A stretch of DNA of 64,000 bases from Echiichthys vipera (taxonomy: Eukaryota; Chordata; Actinopteri; Perciformes; Trachinidae), in contig OY829655.1 in NCBI GenBank assembly GCA_963691815.1, forward strand, positions 30,492,271 through 30,556,270, in the 5' to 3' direction. This document shows positions 22,287 to 34,261 of this stretch, piece after piece. The number at the start of each line of letters is the position of its first letter. Positions within the stretch are counted from its first letter, which is position 1. The notes below the pieces were generated by a model. The model worked only from the letters and a program-made list of their open reading frames with translations, had not been told where the DNA came from and ran no database searches. The translations under genes and the position numbers were made by a program.

Positions 22287-22640
22287 ATTTTCATCCATTC
22301 ATCTTCAGCCTCTTGTCCCTGTCGGGGTCGCGGGGGGCTGGAGCCGATCCCAGCTGACATCGGGCGTGAGGCGGGGTCCACCCTGGACAGGACGCCAGAC
22401 TATCACAGGACACATAGAGACGAACAGAGACAGACAACCATTCACACCTACGGGTGATTTAGAGTCATCAATGAACCCAACACCTGCACGTCTTTGGACT
22501 GTGGGAGGAAACCGGAGAACCCGGAGAAAACCCACGCAGACACGGGGAGAACATGCAGACTCCACACAGAAGGGCCCCAGCCGGGATTCAAACCAGGAAC
22601 CCTCTCGCTGTGAGGTGTCGTCGCTGTGAGGCTGTCTTCC
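22287..22640 (-). mobile_element. SINE-like element copy 3
   Basis: Minus-strand copy from the tail (CATTCATCTTCAGCCTC) to the head region GGATTCAAACCAGGAACCCT, the inverse of the B box. The head is disturbed by a short local duplication of TCGCTGTGAGG. Confidence 0.7.
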
Positions 22641-22987
22641 AAAACTAGATGTTTTCAGCTCCTCTTGGTTCTGATTTCTACCTTAAGTAATCTACCCTGT
22701 GTCGATCCCTGGTTATTTCACAGAGACAGCTCCTATTGGCTGTTCTACAGATGCAGATGTGCGTGCACGTCCCTTTAGATTGCTTTATTTAAAAAGGGAC
22801 AACGCACAGTCCCTGGCAGGTCGATGACGTTTAAGAAAACATTAAAAACATGCAGGAAAATGCAGCACAGACACACATGAGCGTAACAAATCAAACGACA
22901 CAAGTGTTAAAACGTTACGCACGCACGGAGGCGACTGAACAAGCAACTCAATGGAGGAGAAGCTCCAGCTCTGGACACAAGTGGCTC
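22641..22987. other. Unannotated intergenic sequence
   Basis: No gene recognised. Confidence 0.5.
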
Positions 22988-22990
22988 TAA

Positions 22991-23582
22991 GAGCGTCATC
23001 ACACTGTCCTTTTGGCCGCGGCCAAAACCGGTTTTTCAGCTAAAGCCTAGTACCTTTAAGTAGTGTGAGCGCACCCGCTCCGCGCTCAACTGGGGCCAGC
23101 TGGGCCGCCACGGCCCGCTTGAAAGAGGTGGGCTTTAGCGGAGCCGTTTGCACATGTACGAGCACGAGCGTGCGCACGTGTACGCGCACGAGCACGAGCC
23201 CTACGGCAGTAGCGTTATGTGCGCCTGTTCGGACATGTAAATAGAAGGACGGACCATGCGCGGACATTTAACAACAACAACAATGGTGGTGAAAGGTTCA
23301 CGTTGTGTTTACTGCAGATTTGGTCGGATGAAAATATTCAAAAACAGTCAACAAGACGCACAAAAACTCTGAGGTCTACGGAAAGATTTGTAAACAAAGC
23401 CACACACAGGCGATCAATGCGTGTGACGTGTTACGGCTTGAAGGCGTATGGACAGCAAGAAGTATTGGCCGAGGCCCTGGTAGTGTGAGTACAAACGGGG
23501 CTGGGGCGCGGGGGGGAGAGGGAGGGGGGACAAGTACCGTAAAGTCCGGGTCTCGGTCCGGGAGGATAGTGTGAGCGCGCCC
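22991..23582 (+). mobile_element. Harbinger-like element, 592 bp, complete ends
   Basis: Flanked by TAA on both sides (22988-22990 and 23583-23585). The ends are GAGCGTCATCACACTGTCC and GTGAGCGCGCCC. More diverged than the other copies. A deletion after MVVKGSRC breaks the frame, but the next frame reads CLLQIWSDENIQKQ, the form closest to functional Harbinger Myb-like proteins. Confidence 0.82.
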
Positions 23583-23585
23583 TAA

Positions 23586-23824
23586 AAGTGCGTCAGGTTG
23601 GAGAATAGATGGAGGGGTCACTGAAGTTCATGAGAGCAAAAAGCATTTTCAGGTTTTTGTCCAAAGTGAAGCCATTAGTGGAAAACACGTCCTGCTGTAA
23701 AGCTTCACACCTGCAGAAGGTAATGGATCAAAGTGTGGTAATAAGTGGGGCCCAGGACCAGGTGTTCCCAACAACAGGCCGTAAAGCCATTAGACCGACA
23801 GAAGCCCGTAAACACACCGGGTGG

Positions 23825-23825
<1 letters not shown>
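23586..23825. other. Short unannotated stretch
   Basis: No gene recognised. Confidence 0.5.

Positions 23826-23906
<81 letters not shown>
23826..23906. repeat. (GT)n microsatellite
   Basis: About 40 GT units with one GGCT interruption. Confidence 0.95.
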
Positions 23907-23909
<3 letters not shown>

Positions 23910-24117
23910 CACTTCGTGTGACCTGGTTACTGTGGGCTGCTGCCTCTGGTGGTTTTATCCTGAAACATTTAAGGCGGCCGGGCTCAGGTTGATCCAGACT
24001 GTGGCCACTTTCATGAAGACGTTCATGTGGAAATAAAGTGTGAAGCTGCTCAATGGTTTTTCAATTAGGGGTTGTTTTACACCAACGCACTTTACTTATC
24101 ACTTATCAGTCTTCTTA

Positions 24118-24623
24118 GGGCGCCCTCCCACTGTGCGTCCGTCCCGTGCCCCGTGCTTTAGGGTCCTTGTCCCCCCCTCCAGGCCCGTTTGTACTCACAC
24201 TACCTGGGCCTCGGAGAATGCTTCTTGCTGCCTATACGTCATCACGCCGTAACACGTCACACGCATTGATGACGTCATGGCGATGCGTGGCTTTGTTTCC
24301 AGATCTTTCCGTAGACCTCGGAGTTTTTGTGCGTCTTGTCGACTGTTTTTGAATCTTTTCATCGACCAAATCTGCAGTAAACACTCCACCTCCGCATCAC
24401 ACCAACGTGAACCTTTCACCGCCATTGTTTGAAATGTCCGCGCATGGTCCCTCCTTCTTTTTTCTACGTCCCAACAGGCGCACAGGAAATGACCTCAGAG
24501 CCGCCGTAGGCCTCGTGCTCCCTCCTAGGCGCGGTACGGTTGCACTCACACTGGTCAAACGAACTAGACTTTAGCCGTGAAACCTGTTTGGGCACGGTAC
24601 GGATGGACATTGTGAGGGCGCCC
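24118..24623 (-). mobile_element. Harbinger-like element with intact 76-codon frame
   Basis: Minus-strand copy with both termini (GGGCGCCC at each end). TTA precedes it but AGA follows, so a target-site duplication is not preserved. The frame at 24195-24425 encodes the same 76 residues as 19037-19267. Confidence 0.75.
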
Positions 24624-25368
24624 AGAGTCAATGGAACGAGGTGAATAGACATAAAGTGCTGCGGGCGGCGTGTTGTGTCAGTGTTTAGAGTCTCCTGAGG
24701 CCGTTGTTGATCCAGTATGGAGGATCCTGTAGCGGCCTGTGGGCACACACAGCTTTAAATCACTTCATATGTGCACAGACCGGACAGAGAAGGAGCGTTC
24801 CTGATAAAAGGTGAGCGAGGAAGTCGGACCAACTTCTCAGAATTTTTAACAAATCGTCTTAATGATGTAGATGTTACAGCTAACTTTATATTTGTTTATT
24901 GCACTCGACTGAATGTGCGTTCATCAGTAACCCAGTAACTTTGTTTCTGTCTGAATACACAGCAGGAATCCCAGACTGTTCAAAAGGGCTCCTGACCAAG
25001 CTAACGACGCCGTTAGCATGTGAATAGATTATAACGGCCTCCTTAACCTGGTGGCTGTGGCTTCTCCTTTCAACCCTAATCCACGCCCTCTCAAACGGCC
25101 GCTCACTCGCCGTGTTTCCATGACAAAAAAGGCCCCAGAGGGATCCAGAGACTCTGGAGGTGACGGATCGCTCTGAATGGGTTTGGATCTCCGGTGATCA
25201 GCTGATCGGTGACGCAGCGCCGCTCCTTCCTTCATCAAAGCGACAAATACAGAATAGTGTCAGTTTGATCTAAGGTGACTCAACTTATGCGCAAGTAACA
25301 TGAAAGAAAACACTCCACCTTAAAGATTCAGACGTATTCAGTGTATCTCTATTCAGGAATAGCTCAGT
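24624..25368. other. Unannotated intergenic sequence
   Basis: No gene recognised. Confidence 0.5.
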
Positions 25369-25375
25369 TGTGTGT

Positions 25376-25468
<93 letters not shown>

Positions 25469-25508
25469 TGTGTGTTTGTGTAAATGAGGTAGAGAGAGAG
25501 AGAGAGAG
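25369..25508. repeat. (GT)n followed by (AG)n
   Basis: A GT run of about 110 bp, a short spacer, then an 18-bp AG run (25491-25508). Confidence 0.95.
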
Positions 25509-26307
25509 CGCACAACAAACGACCAACGGTCAGAATCCAACCCGGCTGCTGCAGCACTCATTTTAACGTGCAAAGATGCGCGTGCACAGATCATTTTCCG
25601 CGCTGCGTTCTTCCCCACATAAAAGTGTCGACTCTACTTCACCGTGTTGTTGCGGCGTCTGTTCGACCACACGTCACATCCCGCTGAGAGCTCCATCCAA
25701 TCAGACACCGGGCTTCTCTCAGGGTAAAAAAAAACGGCCGCTCGAGCGACTCACATGCTAATCCGGGGCGTTTTGGCGAGATAGACCCGCCTCATTCTGG
25801 GTGTCCGACCCTAACGGAAATGCACCTATTCAGTGGAGGGTTAACATCAGAAAAAAGTGACTTATCCTAGTCTACCAAGACCAAAATGGCCGATAACCCG
25901 ATTAATGAACTAAGAGGGTGAAGCTCTCATCGAGACGTCCTTGAAGACGAGGCGCTGAAAGCGGTTCTGGGTCACAGGCAGGAGGGCGGCTTGTGCACAG
26001 CAGATCTTTTCACTCCTGTAGGAAGACGCACAGAAGAAAGTCGACTCTGCGAGGGAGAAGCTAGTTCTGCATTCTGTTTGTGAATGTGAGTTTGTGCGAA
26101 GCTTCAAAAACACCCCCCCAGAACAAACACTCAGATAACAATAGGTAATGTCAGCGTCTCTGGAAAACCGTAGGAAGGCAGAGACGAGGAAGAGTGAGAC
26201 GGGGAGAGGGAGGAGGGAGGAGGGAGGAGAGCAAACAAAAAACTGGGGCAACACAAAGTCGGCCGCATTTCCATCTGAAAGACGTTTCCCTGGAAGAAGG
26301 AAGCCCC

Positions 26308-26310
<3 letters not shown>
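25509..26310. other. Unannotated intergenic sequence
   Basis: No gene recognised. A GGGAGGAGGGAGG purine-rich patch lies at 26200-26230. Confidence 0.5.

Positions 26311-26401
<91 letters not shown>
26311..26401. repeat. (GT)n microsatellite
   Basis: About 45 GT units with one GC interruption. Confidence 0.95.
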
Positions 26402-26402
<1 letters not shown>

Positions 26403-27000
26403 GGGCAGGGGAGCTGGGAGATCCCGCCCTGCTGCTCCACTTCGCCAGCCCTTCATCTGCCCGCTGACTTCCAGATAACCCCGACTCGCCTCCGCGCGCT
26501 CCGACATCAAAGTCCCCACCTCAAAGCCGAGGTAACTTATTCATAACCCGACACGAGAACTAATCTCCCATGCTGCGTGTTCTCCCGAGCCCCTCTGGAG
26601 GAGCGGTGAGAGTTATTAATAATGACTGCGGAGCGGGAGCCTCCGCATTAACAAACATCTGTTATGTCTGATGAATTAGTTTGGTGCAATTCACCAGAGT
26701 AAATCCTCAGAAAGAGACTTCAACGCAAACTCAAACCAAATGGGATTCACCCGCACGCAGCACTTTACAACACGGTCTTTATGAAGCCGGGTTTGTCCCG
26801 CTGACATGAAAGACGTCTTTTATTAAAGGGAGAAAGAGTTTAAACATGAAAGCACGTAAACAACATAAACAGGATCACGTAAAACAGTTGCACCCAGTCT
26901 GTGGATGGTTTCCATGCAGCAGCTGCAGAACACTCAACACTTTCCCTCCCAGCTCACTTCTCACTGTAGGAACAAGAAAACACTAAACGATGCACGATGC
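26402..27000. other. Unannotated sequence, possible conserved non-coding segment
   Basis: No gene recognised. Positions 26600-26740 are unique-looking and AT/GC balanced (GTGAGAGTTATTAATAATGA). Whether it is conserved needs comparison with other fish. Confidence 0.35.
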
Positions 27001-27475
27001 AGGCCGCCCTCCCACTGTGCCTCCGTCCCGTGCCCCGTGCTTTAGGGTCCTTGTCCCCCCTCCAGGCCCGTTTGTACTCACACTACCTGGGCCTCGGAGA
27101 ATGCTTCTTGCTGCCTATACGTCATCACGCCGTAACACGTCACACGCATTGATGACGTCATGGCGATGCGTGGCTTTGTTTCCAGATCTTTCCGTAGACC
27201 TCTGAGTTTTTGTGCGTCTTGTCGACTGTTTTTGAATCTTTTCATCGACCAAATCTGCAGTAAACACTCCACCTCCGCATCACATCAACGTGAACCTTTC
27301 ACCGCCATTGTTTGAAATGTCCGCGCATGGTCCCTCCTTCTTTTTTCTACGTCCCAACAGGCGCACAGGAAATGACCTCAGAACCGCCGTAGGCCTCGTG
27401 CTCGTGCAGGTGCGCACGCTCGTGCTCGTACACGTGCAAACGTGCTGCGGAAGGACAGTGTGAGTGGGACCTTAA
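27001..27475 (-). mobile_element. Harbinger-like element with a nonsense codon
   Basis: Minus-strand copy with weakened ends (GGCCGCCCTCCC at the left, AGTGTGAGTGGGACC at the right). The family frame is present, but the conserved Trp codon 8 reads TGA, so the protein relic is interrupted after MAVKGSR. Confidence 0.7.
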
Positions 27476-27569
27476 AAGGAGAAGATAAAAAGGTTGGAAG
27501 TTTAACAAGAATATTCTACGTTACGTTAGAAATACACGGTGACACAAAGCAGAAAAAACACAGATTGTT
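27476..27569. other. Short unannotated spacer
   Basis: Nothing recognised. Confidence 0.4.
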
Positions 27570-27835
27570 GTAAATCTCAACGTATTCTCATGAACAGGAT
27601 CGTAAAAGAATGCGCGAAACTCTCCGCAGGGTATCTTATAAAACCGGTGAACAAAAGACGACCCAGAGAAAGTGGAGGCCGGCGCCACCGCGCCACCGAA
27701 ACTACCGTCACGTGACAGGTTTTAGCCGACAAAAGGTGACGGTTAAGTTTTAAGTTTAGACGACAAAAGGTGATGGTTAAGTTTAGACGACTAAAGGAGA
27801 AGGTTAAGTTAAGACGACTACAGGTGGATACAACC
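27570..27835 (+). mobile_element. Dispersed element E, copy 2
   Basis: Runs from TCAACGTATTCTCATGAACA through CGTGACAGGTTTTAGCCGAC to AAAGGTGACGGTTAAGTTTT and two further AAAGG(T/A)GA(T/A)GGTTAAG motifs. The last motifs are the building block of the 26-bp arrays at 29510-31340 and 61517-64000. Confidence 0.6.
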
Positions 27836-28222
27836 TTAACCTGGTAAAGAGCAGATCCACCTGCAGCCTAACCGTAGACGCCAACCTCAGCATTCAGTCG
27901 CCGTCTCTCTCTCACTCTCCTGTGACATGTGTTGTCTGGGTGTCGGTGCTTTCTTCTTTGCTCTCTCTGACTCTGAGAGAAAAGTCTGAAACAACCAACC
28001 AGGTCCAAAAGGTGCAAACATGAGAACGTAGAGGTGTCTCATCTGAATGTGACCGTGCACGTGTTCACCCCTCCTGCAGATGATGGATGTCCACTGACAG
28101 CCTCACGGAGCTGCTGTTTGATTATGCAGAGGCCGACAGACCTCTTTTGTCATCGCATACGATGCATAATTCATCCACTCTTTACTGAGCAGGAAGCCAG
28201 AAGAAAGGCCCGTCATTTCCTC
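27836..28222. other. Unannotated intergenic sequence
   Basis: No gene recognised. Confidence 0.5.
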
Positions 28223-28254
28223 AGTGTGTGTGTGCGTGTGTGTGTGTGTGTGTG

Positions 28255-28299
<45 letters not shown>

Positions 28300-28344
28300 G
28301 TGTGTGTGCGTGTGTATGTATGTGTGTGTGTGCCTGTGTGTGTG
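28223..28344. repeat. Interrupted (GT)n microsatellite
   Basis: GT run with GC, CT and AT interruptions. Confidence 0.95.
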
Positions 28345-28649
28345 GTAGTGGGAGAAGACGAGTCCCGGTGCCAAGATGAATAGTCTGCAGGAGGCTGTGA
28401 GTCCCTGAAGGCCTCGTCTCCTTATAGAGGCATGTCTCTGCTCCCAGACTAAACTGCAGCAGCAGCAGCAGCAGCAGGGCGACACATTCTTCAGGCTGCT
28501 GCTGAACACAACACAGAAGCTCACTGTCCTCACTTTGTTATGAGGATGTCTGTCACTACCTGTTATTCTACTTCTACTGTTATACGGCTGTTATTCTAGC
28601 ATTAGAATGACTTCTTATAAGTCAACAGAGGGCAGACATCTCAGGTCTT
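28345..28649. other. Unannotated sequence with a short (CAG)n
   Basis: No gene recognised; seven CAG/GCA units lie at 28457-28477. Confidence 0.5.
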
Positions 28650-28652
28650 TAA

Positions 28653-29096
28653 GGGCGCACTCCCACTGTCCATCCGTCCCGTGCCCAAACAGGTTTCACG
28701 GCTAAAGTCTGGTTCCTTTGACCAGTGTGAGTGCAACCGTACCACGTCTAGGAGCGGCACGCTTGGCGTCCACGAGCACGTTTGCACGTGTACGAGCACG
28801 AGCGTGCGCACGTGTACGAGCACGAGGCCTACGGCGGTTCTGAGGTCATTTCCTGTGCGCCTGTTGGGACGTAGAAAAAAGAAGGAGGGGCCATGCGCGG
28901 ACATTTCAAACAATGGCGGTGAAAGGTTCACGTTGGTGTGATGCGGAGGTGGAGTGTTTACTGCAGATTTGGTCGATGAAAAGATTCAAAAACAGTCGAC
29001 AAGACGCACAAAAACTCCGAGGTCTACGGAAAGATCTGGAAACAAAGCCACGCATCGCCATGACGTCATCAATGCGTGTGACGTGTTACGGCGTTA
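28653..29096 (+). mobile_element. Harbinger-like element, 3'-truncated
   Basis: Preceded by TAA, left end GGGCGCACTCCCACTGTCC, ATG at 28913 with the intact MAVKGSRWCDAEVECLLQIW frame. The similarity stops at about 29096, and the frame continues into unrelated sequence to 29155, giving a chimeric 80-codon reading frame. Confidence 0.75.
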
Positions 29097-29509
29097 CCAA
29101 ACTGTCGTCCGTAGAAGAGACGAATGAAAAGGAAACAGACAGACTCAGGCTGTGACAGTAAAGACGGTGTCCTGTCAGGGTCCGGCTGGTGGAGAGCGTC
29201 CGGCACCTCTGCTGCTGTGTATCGATGGACAGTGACACGCACCCACACGTGCAGAACAACAAGAGCGTGACCTAAATATGCCAGGGACGCCCGGACAAAG
29301 CAGGGAGCATCAACCCTGTGAACTCACGGTAACAGCTGCAGGAGCAGGACAGAGCGGATCCACCCGACGCTCGCTCAGACCTCCAGCCGAGTCCATGTCC
29401 TCTGTGCAAAACCACGTTGGAGGCTCAGGATCCTAAAGCAAGGCCTGGAGACGGTGACGGACCAGAGGTCGACCGCAACGGCTGCTTCTGGTGTCGATTA
29501 AGTTCAGAC
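29097..29509. other. Unannotated intergenic sequence
   Basis: No gene recognised. Confidence 0.5.
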
Positions 29510-31340
29510 CCAAAAGCTGCCGTTATGTGACGGGTTTGGCATTTAAAGGTGACGGTTAAGTTTAGACGACTAAAGGAGACGGTTAAGTTTAGTCTCTAAA
29601 GGAGACGGTTAAGTTTAGTCTCTAAAGGAGACGGTTAAGTTTAGTCTCTAAAGATGACGGTTAAGTGTAGTCTCTAAAGGAGACGGTTAAGTTTAGTCTA
29701 AAGGTGACGGTTAAGTTTAGTCTCTAAAGGAGACGGTTAAGTTTAGTCTCTAAAGGTGACGGTTAAGTTTAGTCTCTAAAGGTGACGGTTAAGTTTAGTC
29801 TCTAAAGGAGACGGTTAAGTCTAGTCTCTAAAGGAGACGGTTAAGTTTAGTCTCTAAAGGTGACGGTTAAGTTTAGTCTCTAAAGGAGACGGTTAAGTTT
29901 AGTCTCTAAAGGAGACGGTTAAGTTTAGTTTAAAGGTGACGGTTAAGTTTAGTCTCTAAAGGAGACGGTTAAGTTTAGTCTCTAAAGGAGACGGTTAAGT
30001 TTAGTCTCTAAAGGAGACGGTTAAGTTTAGTCTCTAAAGGTGACGGTTAAGTTTAGTCTCTAAAGGAGACGGTTAAGTTTAGTCTCTAAAGGTGACGGTT
30101 AAGTTTAGTCTCTAAAGGTGACGGTTAAGTTTAGTCTCTAAAGGTGACAGTTAAGTTTAGTCTCTAAAGGTGACGGTTAAGTTTAGTCTCTAAAGGAGAC
30201 GGTTAAGTTTAGTCTCTAAAGGAGACGGTTAAGTTTAGTCTCTAAAGGTGACAGTTAAGTTTAGTCTCTAAAGGTGACGGTTAAGTTTAGTCTCTAAAGG
30301 AGACGGTTAAGTTTAGTCTCTAAAGGTGACGGTTAAGTTTAGTCTCTAAAGGAGACGGTTAAGTTTAGTCTCTAAAGGTGACGGTTAAGTTTAGTCTCTA
30401 AAGGTGACGGTTAAGTTTAGTCTCTAAAGGAGACGGTTAAGTTTAGTCTCTAAAGGTGACAGTTAAGTTTAGTCTCTAAAGGTGACGGTTAAGTTTAGTC
30501 TCTAAAGGAGACGGTTAAGTTTAGTCTCTAAAGGAGACGGTTAAGTTTAGTCTCTAAAGGTGACGGTTAAGTTTAGTCTCTAAAGGAGACGGTTAAGTTT
30601 AGTCTCTAAAGGAGACGGTTAAGTTTAGTCTCTAAAGGTGACAGTTAAGTTTAGTCTCTAAAGGTGACGGTTAAGTTTAGTCTCTAAAGGTGACGGTTAA
30701 GTTTAGTCTCTAAAGGTGACTGTTAAGTTTAGTCTCTAAAGGTGACGGTTAAGTTTAGTCTCTAAAGGAGACGGTTAAGTTTAGTCTCTAAAGGAGACGG
30801 TTAAGTTTAGTCTCTAAAGGAGACGGTTAAGTTTAGTCTCTAAAGGAGACGGTTAAGTTTAGTCTCTAAAGGTGACGGTTAAGTTTAGTCTCTAAAGGAG
30901 ACGGTTAAGTTTAGTCTCTAAAGGAGACGGTTAAGTTTAGTCTCTAAAGGAGACGGTTAAGTTTAGTCTCTAAAGGTGACGGTTAAGTTTAGTCTCTAAA
31001 GGAGACGGTTAAGTTTAGTCTCTAAAGGAGACGGTTAAGTTTAGTCTCTAAAGGTGACGGTTAAGTTTAGTCTCTAAAGGAGACGGTTAAGTTTAGTCTC
31101 TAAAGGAGACGGTTAAGTTTAGTCTCTAAAGGAGACGGTTAAGTTTAGTCTCTAAAGGTGACGGTTAAGTTTAGTCTCTAAAGGAGACGGTTAAGTTTAG
31201 TCTCTAAAGGAGACGGTTAAGTTTAGTCTCTAAAGGTGACGGTTAAGTTTAGTCTCTAAAGGAGACGGTTAAGTTTAGTCTCTAAAGGAGACGGTTAAGT
31301 TTAGTCTCTAAAGGTGAGGGTTAAGTTTAGTCTCTAAAGG
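29510..31340 (+). repeat. 26-bp minisatellite array 1, about 69 copies
   Basis: Unit GGTTAAGTTTAGTCTCTAAA then GG(A/T)GAC. The A/T site varies along the array (GGAGAC or GGTGAC), with a few ACAGTTAAG, short GTCTAAAGG and other variants. The left edge is a fragment of element E (CCGTTATGTGACGGGTTTGG). The same repeat in the opposite orientation fills 61517-64000. Confidence 0.97.
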
Positions 31341-31576
31341 ATGAAAGGGTGATCTAATCCCTCCCGTGGGTTAACCCGGCGCTCAGGGGCAGTGAAGTAC
31401 ACACACGTGTTGCCTTTGTGCACAAACACCAGAGACGACAACAGACTCACAAACAGAGCTTTCTGCACCGTCAGCTGATTTCGGCCGTGGTTGCTGCAGA
31501 ACAAAGACGAGCTGCTCTGTGATCAGCAGTTTGGCTCCAGCAGAGACGGATCTGCTTTAGAGAGACACCAACACAG
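31341..31576. other. Short unannotated stretch
   Basis: Nothing recognised. Confidence 0.4.
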
Positions 31577-32045
31577 ACCAGGAGGAAGAGGAGGAGGAGG
31601 AGGAGGAGGAGGAGGACGAGGAGGAGGAAGAAGAGGAGGAGGAAGAAGAGGAAGTAAAGGAAGAGGAGGAGGAGGAGGAGGAAGTAGAGGAGTAGGAGGA
31701 GGTGGTAGAGGAGGAGGTAGAGGAGGAAGAGGAGGAAGAAGAGGAGGAGGAGGAAGATGAGGAGGAAGAGGAGGAGGAGGAAGATGAGGAAGAAGAGGAG
31801 GAGGAGGAAGATCAGGAGGAAGAGGTAGAAGAGGAGGTGGAGGAAGATGAGGAGGAGGAGGAGGAGGAGGAAGAGGAGAGACAGGAGGAGGAGGAGGAAG
31901 ATCAGGAGGAAGAGGTAGAAGAGGAGGTGGAGGAAGATGAGGAGGAGGAGGAGGAGGAGGAAGAGGAGAGACAGGAGGAGGAGGAGGAGGAAGAGGAGGA
32001 TGTAGAGGGAGAGGAGAGACAGGAGGAGGAGGAGGAAGAGGAGAG
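31577..32045. repeat. Purine-rich (GGA)n tract, 469 bp
   Basis: GGA/GAA triplets with a few T and C. A 90-bp block (beginning ATCAGGAGGAAGAGGTAGAA) is duplicated at 31811 and 31901. Gives a glycine-rich, a glutamate-rich and, on the minus strand, a proline-rich open frame; none is a gene. Confidence 0.95.
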
Positions 32046-32194
32046 ACGTGGTGTAAAACCACGTTAACTACGGACTGAGGTGAATAAAAGTGGCCAAATG
32101 GAAGAGACAAAGTCACGTCTGCTTGAGGATGCAACACGACTTCATCGACACGCCGACCACGAACCACCCAATTACCAAGTTATGAAGCGTTTTA
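32046..32194. other. Short spacer
   Basis: Nothing recognised. Confidence 0.4.
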
Positions 32195-32788
32195 GGGCGC
32201 CCTCCCACTGTGCCTCCGTCCCGCGCCCCGTGCTTTAGGTTCCTTGTCCCCCCCTCCAGGCCCGTTTGTACTCACACTACCTGGGCCTCGGAGAATGCTT
32301 CTTGCTGCCTATACGTCATCACGCCGTAACACGTCACACGCATTGATGACGTCATGGCGATGCGTGGCTTTGTTTCCAGATCTTTCCGTAGACCTCGGAG
32401 TTTTTGTGCGTCTTGTCGACTGTTTTTGAATCTTTTCATCGACCAAATCTGCAGTAAACACTCCACCTCCGCATCACACCAACGTGAACCTTTCACCGCC
32501 ATTGTTTGAAATGTCCGCGCATGGTCCCTCCTTCTTTTTTCTACGTCCCAACAGGCGCACAGGAAATGACCTCAGAACTGCCGTAGGCCTCGTGCTCGTA
32601 CACGTGCGCACGCTCGTGCTACACGTGCAAACGTGCTTTACTAAAGCCCACCTCTCCCAAACGGGCCGTGGACGGCAAGCGTGTCGCTCCTAGACGTGGT
32701 ACGGTTGCACTCACACTGGTCAAAGGAACCAGACTTTAGCCGTGAAACCTGTTTGGGTGCGGTACGGAGGCACAGTGGGAGTGCGCCC
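32195..32788 (-). mobile_element. Harbinger-like element, 594 bp, intact 76-codon frame
   Basis: Both termini present (GGGCGCCCTCCCACTGTG, and GGGAGTGCGCCC). Flanks are TTA on the left and TAA on the right, differing at one base. Frame 32272-32502 (minus) encodes the same 76 residues as the copies at 19037 and 24195. It is the longest of the well-preserved copies. Confidence 0.82.
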
Positions 32789-33411
32789 TAACTGAATCTT
32801 TCCTGTAAAAACCATAGACTCTAAATGTGTCAACAAGCCCAAACAAGACTTCTGAACCGGACTTTATCCAGAGTTTCATTTCTGTTTGGGAGACGGAGCA
32901 GCAGGTTTACAGCATCACTGCAGATTTAGACATTTATAAAACGTGTGACACACAGAAGCATTTGTGTTGATCTCAGTAACGGGGAAGTTTCATGGTGATG
33001 TGTGTTCAGCAGAAACAGGCCGAGTGTGTTTGGAGGTCGTTGGTTCTGAAGGACGCTCGTGCAGCTGCACACGTGCGGCCGTCAGCAGTGACTCCAGCGC
33101 GGCTCAAACAGGTCAAATCACTTCTGACCTGAGGTTCTGTTAAATCCAGAGGAGCATCAGAGGGGAGCTTTAGCTTTAGCTGCGACGGTCGACACCACCA
33201 GGATCAATCAGGACTCAGCGTCATTCACTGGAGCACTAACAGATCATAAACACCCACGGGCCAACAGGTCGGGCCCAACGGGACGGGCCGGAGAGGACGA
33301 GCCTCAGTCTGTCTCTGACATGTTTGTTTGATTCTTCTGAACGTTTAAAGACATGAAACTATGAGAAGTTCAGAGAAAAGACGCTTTATAATATTTATAT
33401 TTGACCTTTTT
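32789..33411. other. Unannotated intergenic sequence
   Basis: No gene recognised. Confidence 0.5.
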
Positions 33412-33830
33412 ATTATGTGGGAAAAGTTCAGATATTTAGAGGGAAATATTTCTAATATTTAGATAAAAAATAATATTTAGATAAAAAAATAATATTTAGA
33501 TAAATAAATAATATTTAGATAAATAAATAATATTTAGGGCAAAAAATATTTAAATAAAAAATTAAATTTAGATAAAAAAAATAAAATTTAAAGAAAAATA
33601 AATTTTAAAATAAAAAATAATATTTGATCAAAAAGTAATATTTAGAGAAAGAAAATTATATTTAGATAAAAAATTATATTTAGAGAAAATAAACATATTT
33701 ATTGGAAAAAATTGTAATATTTAAAGAAAAAGTCAAAATATTCGAAGCAAAAAGTTTTAATATTTAACAAAGTAACAATATTTAGAGAAAAAACATAATA
33801 TTTAGAGTAAGTTGTAATATTTTTGACACA
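33412..33830. repeat. AT-rich degenerate AATATTTAGATAAAA repeat
   Basis: About twenty irregular copies of a 15-25-bp unit built on AATATTTAGA(T/G)AAAAAA. The region downstream of the candidate arl4c polyadenylation sites begins here. Confidence 0.8.
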
Positions 33831-34163
33831 TTTCTTTAGTATTTTTGTGATAATCAGGAGGTGAATCTGGTTTTTTTACATTTATCTGACAATTAAACTA
33901 AAAACATGAACAACTGAAGCTGATTTAGAGAAACAAGTTTTAATATTTAGAGAAAAGGTCTTAACATGTAATAAAGTTGTAACCTTCAGAGGAACGTGTT
34001 TTCAGCAGCACAGTAAATCACTAAAATATAAAAGTTGATTAAAAATGGCGACCATGTTTTCAGCTTTAGCAACCAAAAGCTGCTGCCATGGTAACCACCC
34101 TGGCAACCGCTGTTACCACGGTCAGTGTTGAGCCCTGCTTCAACTTTTACTACACGAAAAAAG
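33831..34163. other. Unannotated sequence
   Basis: No gene recognised. GCTGCCATGGTAACCACC at 34080-34100 is close to an RFX X-box. Confidence 0.4.
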
Positions 34164-34222
34164 TTTATTCATGCAAATGAACGACACTCACCAGAGTCAT
34201 GGATTTTTAATCTTTTAATATT
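34164..34222 (-). terminator. arl4c: Candidate polyadenylation region of arl4c
   Basis: On the minus strand two ATTAAA hexamers and then AATAAA (34164-34169) lie in a 60-bp stretch about 0.95 kb after the arl4c stop codon. This is the first such cluster downstream. Assignment is inference; a longer 3' UTR is possible. Confidence 0.35.
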
Positions 34223-34261
34223 CAAAAATACTTCAGTTTTGGCTTCTGGGTCCATGAAGGG

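Noticed and set aside
31523..32167. Proline-rich 214-codon frame (minus) and glutamate-rich 121-codon frame (plus)
   Set aside because: Both are translations of the (GGA)n purine tract; low complexity on both strands, no conserved flank.
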